Assembly (NCBI GenBank): GCA_025354845.1
Contig: JANXMD010000664.1
Location: forward strand, 1 to 5,298
Source: Verrucomicrobiota bacterium
GTDB lineage: Bacteria; Verrucomicrobiota; Verrucomicrobiia; Limisphaerales; UBA9464
Direction of reading: 5' to 3'
DNA: 5,298 bases
Positions 1 through 5,298 of this stretch are shown here, piece by piece. The notes under the pieces are model-generated. The model had not been told where the DNA came from. It did not search any database and saw nothing but the letters and a program-made list of their open reading frames with translations. Numbering within the stretch: the first letter of the stretch is position 1; each line of letters begins with the position of its first letter. Both the position numbers and the translations under genes were made by a program.

Positions 1-1
1 G

Positions 2-49
2 GTGATTGCAAACGCAATGCGGCTGAACTTAAAGCGGGGCGGCCAGTGA
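2..49 (+). CDS. ccoI: C-terminal end of a CcoI-like copper-transporting P-type ATPase (partial)
   Basis: Only the last 15 codons are present, running in from the left edge and ending at TGA 47-49. They read VIANAMRLNLKRGGQ. The VIANAMRL stretch matches the usual tail of heavy-metal P-type ATPases, where the last membrane helix ends in a V(I/L)xNAxRL motif followed by a short basic cytoplasmic tail. The stop overlaps the GTG start of the next gene by 4 bases (GTGA), as expected for translationally coupled ccoI-ccoS in cbb3 oxidase assembly clusters (ccoGHIS). In that role CcoI moves copper across the inner membrane for the CcoN subunit. The call rests mainly on the coupling to a recognisable ccoS, because 15 residues alone could belong to other P-type ATPases. 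Confidence 0.55.
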   Translation: MIANAMRLNLKRGGQ

Positions 50-153
50 GCATATTACTCTGCCTGATCCCGATCGCACTGACATTGGGTGCTGCGGGTC
101 TGCTAGGCTTTTTCTGGGCAATGCGAAACGACCAGTTCGAAGACCTGGATGGT
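46..153 (+). pseudogene. ccoS: cbb3 cytochrome oxidase assembly protein CcoS, 3' end lost at a junction
   Basis: From GTG 46 the frame encodes a small membrane protein that begins MSILLCLIPIALTLG. One hydrophobic helix covers about residues 3-24, followed by the CcoS hallmark FFWAMRNDQFEDLDG at residues 22-36. CcoS is normally about 45-70 residues, with a single inner-membrane helix and a conserved (F/V)WA(V/M)xxGQFDDL(D/E) segment, and it is needed for cofactor insertion during cbb3 oxidase maturation. After Gly36 the expected PAHRILFDD-type tail is missing. The frame stays open to base 1365, but everything past about 153 is the antisense of the kinase gene and resembles no protein. I therefore end the gene at 153. 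The start is supported by the 4-base overlap with the ccoI stop. GC is about 55%, against about 66% for the next 150 bases. Whether the truncation is real or an assembly artefact cannot be settled here. Confidence 0.72.
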
Positions 154-1830
154 GCAGGGGTGTTTCAGTCGGCAGGTGAGCCGGACTTCCTTTTCGAAAC
201 GCGCGACCGTGGCGTCGTCGGCGTGCTCGGGCAGGAGCAGCTTCACCGCGGTGTCGCGACGCATCAGGGCATGACGCGCCTTGTAGACCACGCCCATTCC
301 GCCTTCGCCGATTTTCTCCAGCAGCGTGTACTGGCCGAGACGGCGTGCACGCAGTTCCGCTTCACCGAGCCGTTGACGCCAGTGGATCCCGGCATTGGAA
401 ATCCACATCAACGCCACCGCCGTGAGAATCAGGAGCAGAAGCAGCACGTAAAACACCTGCTCGAGCTGGCGTGCGGCCTGGAAGGCCTCGGCCTCGTCCA
501 ATTGCGTGACCACTCCAAATCCGAGATGGGGCAACCATCTCCAAGCGCCCACCACCGGCACACCGCGGTAGTCGCGCGACGAGTCGAGACTAGTGCCTGG
601 CGAACCGTCGATGGCGGCGCTGACGAGGCGGGTCAGGGGCCAGTTGGTGGCGATCGATCCGGGGCGCGTGCCCGGGCGAAAATCAGCGCCGGGTTCGCGG
701 AGTTCCAAGGTAAGCGCCGAGCCACCACGCCCCTCCGGATCAATCAAGGCCAGTCGCCGAAGCTCGCCTTCAAACCGGCTGCGCGAGATGAGCACGCCGT
801 GCCGATCGAAGGCGTAGGTTTCACCGGAGTCGCCAGGACGCGCCACCGAGAGGATTCGTGTAAATTCCTCCTCGGGGTCGAGGATGAGTCCGAGCGCGCC
901 AAGAACCTGTCCATTGGTGTCCCGAATGGGTGCGGCCACCTGCATGAGTGCAGAGATTTCACGGGGCGGCGCCGTTCCGAGACGATTGGTGCCGCGAGGG
1001 AAACCCGGTCCATCAAAGCCAAACCCGCGACCGTTTGGGCCGGGCCCGCCAAACCCCGGACCCTCCGTGGGCTCACCGGGACCGCGCGATCCCGATCCGT
1101 TGAAAAGAGAGTTCGGCGGAGGCCGCTGGCCATCCGCGAAAGGCGCGGACGGGTCCGGAAGCGGGCGGGTTGCGTTGGTTGGCCCAGGAAAGGCCCCCGG
1201 GATCCGCGGGCCCATTCCAAATGGAGCCGAGGCACCCGGCGGGCCGCCGCCGGGTCCGCCAAATCGACCGCGCTGGAATCGCCCAGACGGACGGGGTGGT
1301 TTGAATGGCGTGATCATCACCGGCTGTCCCCCCTTGAACAATTCCTCGAACTTCGGTTGCAGTGACTCCGGGACTGTGGACAAGCCGCGCGGGCGCCTCC
1401 GACCGCTTTCGGAGAGCACCATCAGGTTCGAATCCACCAATTGGCCCAGCTTGTAGCCGGTCCCGTTCAGACGCCGACTGAGTGTTTCGGAAAACAAGCT
1501 GGAAGCCTGGATGCGGTCGCGAAGCGAGACGGATCCCGACGCATTGGTCGCCTGCTGGGCCAGCAACTGACGCGCGAGCGGCAATAGTTCAGGATCCGCC
1601 GCCAGCGTGGAGGCGAGACGCTTTTGATCCGACACCCAAATCTCGAGCGCCGTGACGTTGGCGTTGATGGTGGTTTGAAGATCGTTCTGAACCTGCCGCT
1701 CCAGGGCTTCGCGAACCCGGGCCTGACCCCAGGATCCGACGAAGGCGACCACGGCGGCGGTGGCGAGCGGAAACACCCAGAGAAAATGGCGACGAAGCCA
1801 TTCGATCGTATGGGTGAAAGCGCGCGTCAT
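103..1830 (-). CDS. Membrane Cache-sensor Ser/Thr protein kinase, truncated inside the kinase domain
   Basis: The frame encodes 575 residues from ATG at 1828-1830; no clear Shine-Dalgarno precedes it. Residues 16-34 form a first transmembrane segment. Residues about 36-455 form an extracytoplasmic sensor of double-Cache type, with telltale segments GALGLILDPEEEFTRIL (311-327), SGETYAFDRHGVLISRSRF (335-353) and RGVPVVGAWRWLPHLGFGV (422-440). Residues about 178-290 interrupt it with Pro/Gly/Arg-rich low-complexity sequence. Residues 459-477 (FYVLLLLLILTAVALMWIS) are the second transmembrane segment, and a short linker leads to a Hanks-type kinase starting at about residue 500. Visible kinase parts are the glycine loop GEGGMGVVYKARH (508-520), the ATP-anchoring lysine in AVK (Lys530), and the helix-C glutamate in FEKEV (Glu548). 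After LKHPCTIQVF (555-564) homology stops. The hinge, HRD catalytic loop and DFG metal site are absent, and the last 11 residues are antisense of ccoS. As encoded it cannot be an active kinase. The intact gene would be a typical PVC or acidobacterial receptor-like kinase; its ligand is unknown. Confidence 0.88.
   Translation of the reverse strand: MTRAFTHTIEWLRRHFLWVFPLATAAVVAFVGSWGQARVREALERQVQNDLQTTINANVTALEIWVSDQKRLASTLAADPELLPLARQLLAQQATNASGSVSLRDRIQASSLFSETLSRRLNGTGYKLGQLVDSNLMVLSESGRRRPRGLSTVPESLQPKFEELFKGGQPVMITPFKPPRPSGRFQRGRFGGPGGGPPGASAPFGMGPRIPGAFPGPTNATRPLPDPSAPFADGQRPPPNSLFNGSGSRGPGEPTEGPGFGGPGPNGRGFGFDGPGFPRGTNRLGTAPPREISALMQVAAPIRDTNGQVLGALGLILDPEEEFTRILSVARPGDSGETYAFDRHGVLISRSRFEGELRRLALIDPEGRGGSALTLELREPGADFRPGTRPGSIATNWPLTRLVSAAIDGSPGTSLDSSRDYRGVPVVGAWRWLPHLGFGVVTQLDEAEAFQAARQLEQVFYVLLLLLILTAVALMWISNAGIHWRQRLGEAELRARRLGQYTLLEKIGEGGMGVVYKARHALMRRDTAVKLLLPEHADDATVARFEKEVRLTCRLKHPCTIQVFELVVSHCPEKA
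961..1305 (-). other. Pro/Gly-rich low-complexity insertion within the kinase sensor domain
   Basis: Residues about 176-290 of the sensor kinase are dominated by Pro, Gly, Arg, Phe and Asn, with recurring short units such as GGPG, GPGF and FDGPGF. Ordered Cache-like sequence lies on both sides (KFEELFKGGQPVMITPF before, EISALMQVAAPIRDTNGQ after). The insertion is therefore a probably disordered loop inside the extracytoplasmic domain, not a linker between domains. At the DNA level it is very GC-rich, without an exact tandem repeat period. The boundaries are approximate. Confidence 0.6.
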
Positions 1831-1983
1831 GGACGGGGAATGGTGGTCAGATGCAGTCGGGAAGGCTCGGTGGAATTCCCGGGGCTTCTGACTGCGGAGG
1901 CCGGGGAAGCGTTACGTCAGGTTGGTGAAAATCAACGTTGCACTGGAGTCGGTCGGGCCGATTGGATTCCCCTCATCAGGTCC
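1831..1983. promoter_or_regulatory. Divergent intergenic region between the kinase and propeller genes
   Basis: These 153 bases separate two divergent start codons, so they should hold promoters for both genes. An imperfect nested inverted repeat is visible: GCAGTC 1853-1858 with GACTGC 1890-1895 outside, and CGGGAA 1858-1863 with TTCCCG 1876-1881 inside. It could be an operator or a leader hairpin. For the plus-strand gene a weak sigma-70-like pair exists, TTGCAC 1938-1943 and ATTGGA 1961-1966 with a 17-base spacer, but the -10 match is poor. AGG at 1978-1980 lies only 3 bases before ATG 1984, so the ribosome site is weak. The promoter role rests on gene arrangement, not on a strong motif. 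Confidence 0.35.
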
Positions 1984-4269
1984 ATGGTCCAATTCTCACT
2001 CCTTCGCGCGATTCGCTCGCGTTCTCATTCTCGGCTGCGGTATGCGGTATGGGGACTTCTTTGGATGGCTCGATCTTTTGGCGCAATCGGTCCCGTTCCG
2101 GACTCCCTCTATTGGCAGGAGGTTGGAACAACCGTTGCCTCGGAAATCCCGCTGACTTCAGTGATTGCGGCGAACGATCGTGTCTGGGTGGGCACTGCCT
2201 CCGGATTGCGCGAACTGCATGGGGAGCGTCTTGAGCCCGTGTCAGCCGTGGCCGGGAGTGTCGCCAGGTTGGTGTCGACACCCGGACACGTGTGGGCCCT
2301 TACCGTGGGCGGGCTACACCGCTGGGACGGCCAGTCTTGGAGCCAGGTCGCGACCAATCAGTTTTCCGATCTCGTCGAACATCAGGGGACCGTGGTGGCC
2401 TCCGTGGATCGTCGCCTATTTCGAGTCCTCGGGAACCGCATCGAGCCCGTCGAAGGCGGTGAAGCGCCATTCCCGATTCATCGACTCAGTTCCCATCAGG
2501 AAGTTTTGTGGGTGTCCGGCTCCGATCGGCTCGCGCCGTGGGTTCGCGGGATGTTTGGGGGCGTGGATGTCTATGGGTTTCCTGCGGATCAAAGTTGGGA
2601 CTGGGGCGATCCGCCGTCGCGGGAATATCGCGACCTGCTGGGTTTGGACGACCGGTTGATTCTCGGCACATCTCGTGGACTGGGCGTCTTGCGTGGCATG
2701 GTGATGCATTCCGTACGGGGTGACGGCGGATTGCCCCAAGAAGATGTGTTGTGCCTCGCCCCGGGTTCGAATGGCGATCTCTGGATTGGAACCTCGCAGG
2801 GTGCGGTGAGGCAGACCGGTGGACGATTTCACTATTTTGCCGGCAAGCGCTGGCTTCCTGACGACCGGGTGGTTTCGATCGCCTCGGGGAAACAAGTCGT
2901 TTATTTCGCGACGCCCCGGGGGCTTGGTGTGATTCGGTACCTACCGTTCACGCTGGCCAGAAAGGCAGCGTACTACGAGAGGTACATTGAAGCTTCTGGG
3001 CAGAAGCGCTTGGGCCTCTTGCACAAACTCGAATGGGACGATGGCTTGAAGGAGTTCGTCCGGGAGGCGGGTGACAATGACGGCGGGTATTCTGGCGACT
3101 ACCTGACTGCCCAATCTTATCGCTACGCGGTCACCCACGATCCCGCGGCACGACGCGAAGCCACCAACAGCTTCCACGCGCTGCGATTCCTGGAGCGGAT
3201 GACGGGTATTCCTGGATTTCCGGCGCGCGGCATCTGGGTGAAGAACGAAACGGGGCACAAGGCGACCGGCGGGTCCGGTGGGTATCCCGCCGAGTGGCAT
3301 GACTCCAAGGCGGATCCGCGGTTCGAGTGGAAGGGCGACACCTCCAGCGACGAACTGTGTTCCCATTTCTATGCAGTTTCCCGTTTTCTGGAACTGGCCG
3401 CGGAGGGTGACGAGAAGCGGTTGGCCGTCGAACACCTCGCGCGAATGGCCGAACACCTGATCGTGAACCACTGGCAGTTGATCGATGTGGACGGCAAGCC
3501 GACGCGCTGGGGTCGGTGGGATCCGGAGTATTTCCTAACCGACGAGGGGCACTTTGATCGTGGGCTCCAGGCGTTGGAGTTGCTGTCCTTTGTGAAAACG
3601 GCGGCGGCGCTGACCGGACGGCCCCTCTTTGCCGACGCCTATCGCAAGCTCGTGGAGTTGGGCTATCCAGCCTACACCCTCCGGCAGCGCCAAACGACCC
3701 CGCCCGAGGCCATCCTGCACTTCGAGGATCAGTTGGCCTTCTGGAGCTATTGGACCCTGCTCAAGTACGAGACAGATCCAGGATTGCATGCCACCTACCG
3801 ACGCAGCTTTGAGCGGACCTACGAGGTGCTGCGCGTCGAGCATCAGCCGTGGTTCAACTACGTCCACGCGGTGGTGTCGGGGTTTCCCGGTGAAGAGGAG
3901 CAGTCGGCGACGCATCTGCGCGAGTGGCCGCTCGATCTCCGGATCTGGAACTTCCGCAATTCACATCGGACCGACCTGAAAACACCGTCCGGCTACGTGT
4001 CGCCAAAGGGGGGAATCCAGGCGATTTCGCCTCGCGAAGGACAGCCGATCCGGTGGGATTCCTGGACCATGCAACTGGACGGTGGGGCCGATGGGCGCGA
4101 TGTGGTGGAGCCGGGCGGATGGCTGCTGGCTTATTGGATGGGGCGGTATCACGGATTCATTGCGGCTCCGGACCGTTCGGAAGACGGGATCTGGACCGAG
4201 TCTGAAGGACCAGCATTGCCGAAGTTGGCGAAACCGTACGAGGGGCCCGCCCGGCCCACGCTGCCGTAG
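1984..4269 (+). CDS. Two-component-regulator-type beta-propeller protein with C-terminal predicted (alpha/alpha) barrel domain
   Basis: ATG 1984 gives 761 residues. The frame is open further upstream, but that part is antisense to the kinase gene. The N-terminus has arginines and then the short hydrophobic run YAVWGLLWMA (20-29), a possible weak signal peptide. Residues about 60-320 hold seven Reg_prop-like strands ending in a (V/L)W(V/I)GT.xGL pattern: VWVGTASGL (67), VWALTVGGL (103), VVASVDRRL (137), LWVSGSDRL (175), LILGTSRGL (225), LWIGTSQGA (266), VYFATPRGL (306). This is enough for one closed propeller. Residues about 325-725 are helix-rich, with strong motifs such as GDYLTAQSYRYAVTHD (371-386), KGDTSSDELCSHFYAVS (450-466), DGKPTRWGRWDPEYF (503-517) and GGWLLAYWMGRYHGF (711-725). 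This looks like an (alpha/alpha) toroid of the sort found in glycoside hydrolase or lyase clans. Activity is unassigned, and I see no certain catalytic pair. No histidine kinase, helix-turn-helix or later membrane segment follows, so it is not itself a classic hybrid sensor. Exported binding or enzymatic action on a polymer is inference. Confidence 0.85.
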   Translation: MVQFSLLRAIRSRSHSRLRYAVWGLLWMARSFGAIGPVPDSLYWQEVGTTVASEIPLTSVIAANDRVWVGTASGLRELHGERLEPVSAVAGSVARLVSTPGHVWALTVGGLHRWDGQSWSQVATNQFSDLVEHQGTVVASVDRRLFRVLGNRIEPVEGGEAPFPIHRLSSHQEVLWVSGSDRLAPWVRGMFGGVDVYGFPADQSWDWGDPPSREYRDLLGLDDRLILGTSRGLGVLRGMVMHSVRGDGGLPQEDVLCLAPGSNGDLWIGTSQGAVRQTGGRFHYFAGKRWLPDDRVVSIASGKQVVYFATPRGLGVIRYLPFTLARKAAYYERYIEASGQKRLGLLHKLEWDDGLKEFVREAGDNDGGYSGDYLTAQSYRYAVTHDPAARREATNSFHALRFLERMTGIPGFPARGIWVKNETGHKATGGSGGYPAEWHDSKADPRFEWKGDTSSDELCSHFYAVSRFLELAAEGDEKRLAVEHLARMAEHLIVNHWQLIDVDGKPTRWGRWDPEYFLTDEGHFDRGLQALELLSFVKTAAALTGRPLFADAYRKLVELGYPAYTLRQRQTTPPEAILHFEDQLAFWSYWTLLKYETDPGLHATYRRSFERTYEVLRVEHQPWFNYVHAVVSGFPGEEEQSATHLREWPLDLRIWNFRNSHRTDLKTPSGYVSPKGGIQAISPREGQPIRWDSWTMQLDGGADGRDVVEPGGWLLAYWMGRYHGFIAAPDRSEDGIWTESEGPALPKLAKPYEGPARPTLP

Positions 4270-4275
4270 CGGCAC

Positions 4276-4311
4276 GAAAAACCCCGTCAGCCCAAACAGG
4301 ACTGGCGGGGT
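4276..4311 (-). terminator. Rho-independent terminator of the ThuA-like gene
   Basis: The arms ACCCCGTCAG (4281-4290) and CTGGCGGGGT (4302-4311) form a 10-base-pair stem with one T-G wobble and an 11-base loop. Read on the minus strand, the stem is followed at once by five T residues (complement of 4277-4281, the first being shared with the stem). It lies 42 bases beyond the stop of the ThuA-like gene. On the plus strand the stem is followed by GAATCG with no T run, so it should work mainly for the minus-strand gene, though it sits 11 bases beyond the propeller gene stop and might slow convergent transcription. Confidence 0.8.
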
Positions 4312-4352
4312 GAATCGGCGGACGGAGATTCCGCCCGCCCAATACGGGTCGA

Positions 4353-5201
4353 CTACTTGCCTCCAGGACCGAAGCCGGTGGCGGGTTTGCCGTCGTCACC
4401 GAGGTGGTGAGTGGACCAGAGCAGGCCGCGGGCGATAAGGTCGAGATAACGCGGATCGGACACGGTGCTGTTGTTGTGGCCGATGGTGGTTGAAAACACG
4501 CGCGTCTTCTTCGGGCCATACTCGTGTGCCCAGGCGACCACGGTATCATTTCGACCCGGCTGGTTGCCGCCGTCCTGGGTTCCCCGGATCAGCGGCTTGG
4601 CGTCGCCCCAAATCATGATGTTGTTGTAGAGCTCTTCATTACCGGTTGTCCAACCGGCCCAGCCCTGAACGATGGGATGGGTGGGGGCAGTGACGGTGAG
4701 GGTGATGGGCTTCTGTGCGCCGTGGCCGCTGGATTGCAGGCCGAGGTAATCGAACCACAGGGCGCGGTCGGTGCCGGGCGTTGCGGGCTTGTTGGGGTCA
4801 CCGATGCGATAGCAGTGCATCGCGCAGTGCAGATTGACCGCCGCCACGCCGTCGCGGTGGGGCTTGAGAACCCCTTGGATCGCGGTGGCCTCGCTGATGT
4901 CGGCCGCACATTCGTCGTGCACCACGACGTCGTATCCGTCGGCGTAGGCCGGATTTCCGTAGATGGGAAGATTCGGGTGAGTGCTCGAATCGGAGGTATA
5001 GACGATCTCCACGGTGACGTTCGCGCGCGCCTCGAGACCGGTCTTGAGAATGTCCTTCTGTGCGCCGTAGTCGTGGCAGCAGCCGCCGGCGAGGATCAGG
5101 ACGCGGATCGGCTTGACCGCATCCGCTGCCTGGAGGGCGTTGAAAGAGTGGGTGAGAGCGAAGGCCGCAGCGGCGGCGCAGGCAAGACGGGTGGTTTTCA
5201 T
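4353..5201 (-). CDS. Secreted ThuA-like domain protein
   Basis: I place the start at ATG 5199-5201, giving 282 residues. A GTG directly before it (5202-5204) would add one residue, and no Shine-Dalgarno distinguishes them. The N-terminus MKTTRLACAAAAAFALTHS and the following FNALQA form a classic signal peptide, with likely cleavage near residue 25-26. The rest is a single ThuA-like domain (trehalose-utilisation family, class I glutamine amidotransferase-like fold): RVLILAGGCCHDYGAQKDIL (33-52), the VVVHDECAADIS segment (92-103), AAVNLHCAMHCYR (120-132), and the C-terminal block TRVFSTTIGHNNSTV (233-247) plus RYLDLIARGLLWSTHHL (251-267). ThuA in rhizobia is linked to trehalose oxidation to 3-keto sugars. 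PVC genomes carry many exported paralogues, often near sugar oxidoreductases and usually without a proven reaction. None of those partners is visible here. The gene is monocistronic within the window and ends in a good terminator. Confidence 0.9.
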   Translation of the reverse strand: MKTTRLACAAAAAFALTHSFNALQAADAVKPIRVLILAGGCCHDYGAQKDILKTGLEARANVTVEIVYTSDSSTHPNLPIYGNPAYADGYDVVVHDECAADISEATAIQGVLKPHRDGVAAVNLHCAMHCYRIGDPNKPATPGTDRALWFDYLGLQSSGHGAQKPITLTVTAPTHPIVQGWAGWTTGNEELYNNIMIWGDAKPLIRGTQDGGNQPGRNDTVVAWAHEYGPKKTRVFSTTIGHNNSTVSDPRYLDLIARGLLWSTHHLGDDGKPATGFGPGGK

Positions 5202-5235
5202 CACGTGAGTGACGCTTAGCTACGCGGGTGCGGGA

Positions 5236-5255
5236 AAAACGGCAATGCCCGTTTT
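5236..5255. repeat. Short inverted repeat upstream of the ThuA-like gene, possible weak bidirectional terminator
   Basis: AAAACGG (5236-5242) and CCGTTTT (5249-5255) form a 7-base-pair stem with a 6-base loop. Because the arms begin with A and end with T, each strand shows a T run at the 3' side of the hairpin, as in bidirectional terminators. The G-C part is only three pairs, so termination would be weak. It lies about 35 bases upstream of the ThuA-like start and could mark the end of a neighbouring gene outside the window. Confidence 0.35.
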
Positions 5256-5263
5256 CCGGCCGG

Positions 5264-5294
5264 GCGGGGATCCTGATTGGTGGACGGACCCCGC
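5264..5294. repeat. GC-rich inverted repeat at the right edge
   Basis: GCGGGGATCC (5264-5273) pairs with GGACCCCGC (5286-5294) over nine base pairs with one bulged A and a 12-base loop. The sequence ends four bases later, so any T run or gene beyond cannot be seen. It may be a terminator stem of an adjacent plus-strand gene or a chance GC-rich hairpin. No coding region is visible in 5202-5298. Confidence 0.3.
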
Positions 5295-5298
5295 TTAG

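Noticed and set aside
154..1365. Long plus-strand continuation of the ccoS frame (total 439 residues).
   Set aside because: It is entirely antisense to the well-supported sensor kinase, is Arg/Gly-rich with no recognisable domain, and remains open only because of high GC content.
884..1456. 190-residue plus-strand Pro/Gly/Arg-rich open frame.
   Set aside because: It is the complement of the kinase's Pro/Gly-rich block, where the opposite strand also gives Pro/Gly codons and few stops.
1624..1983. N-terminal extension of the propeller protein frame upstream of ATG 1984.
   Set aside because: It overlaps the kinase gene on the other strand and has no family resemblance. ATG 1984 leaves a plausible signal-peptide-like start and a normal divergent gap.
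4281..4311. Terminator stem acting also for the plus-strand propeller gene.
   Set aside because: There is no T run after the stem on the plus strand (GAATCG follows), so only the minus-strand assignment is supported.
4524..5219. 231-residue plus-strand open frame opposite the ThuA-like gene.
   Set aside because: It is antisense to a gene with clear signal peptide, domain motifs and terminator. The Val/Gly/Asp-rich translation is typical of GC-rich shadow frames.
5217..5245. Possible minus-strand promoter for the ThuA-like gene: TTGCCG (complement of 5240-5245) and TAGCTA (5217-5222) with a 17-base spacer.
   Set aside because: The -10 element matches only two of six consensus positions and the -35 four of six. 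It also overlaps an inverted repeat, so it is not distinguishable from chance.

Overview
The window is about 63-66% GC over most of its length. It carries a short gene fragment at the left edge, then three genes on alternating strands. Gene content from about base 150 onward points to a Planctomycetes-Verrucomicrobia-Chlamydiae (PVC) type bacterium, most likely Verrucomicrobia: a Cache-sensor Ser/Thr kinase, a secreted propeller protein with a large helical domain, and a secreted ThuA-like protein. This lineage call is my inference from family resemblance; no search was run.

Left edge (1 to about 153, + strand): the last codons of a CcoI-like copper P-type ATPase overlap the GTG start of ccoS, a cbb3 cytochrome oxidase assembly gene. 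This looks proteobacterial and is only about 55% GC by hand count. CcoS is recognisable for 36 residues. At about 136-156 its sequence runs directly into the antisense of a kinase domain. Both genes are cut at the same place, inside a short stretch that fits both families. This is either a chimeric assembly join or a microhomology-mediated rearrangement, and it is the most important caveat about the window.

103-1830 (- strand): a membrane sensor Ser/Thr kinase with two transmembrane segments, a Cache-type extracytoplasmic region carrying a Pro/Gly-rich insertion of about 110 residues, and only the N-terminal part of the kinase domain. 1831-1983 is the divergent intergenic region. 1984-4269 (+ strand): a 761-residue protein with seven Reg_prop-like blades followed by a probable (alpha/alpha) barrel domain of unknown activity. 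4270-4352: a short convergent gap with a terminator serving the minus-strand gene. 4353-5201 (- strand): a secreted ThuA-like protein. 5202-5298: an upstream region with two small inverted repeats and no gene.

The three main genes do not form an operon. The kinase and the propeller protein are divergent and could share a control region. The propeller protein and the ThuA protein converge on the terminator. Both are plausibly exported and could act in carbohydrate handling, but nothing in the sequence proves a joint pathway. I found no tRNA, rRNA, CRISPR array, insertion sequence or evident new defence or mobile system.
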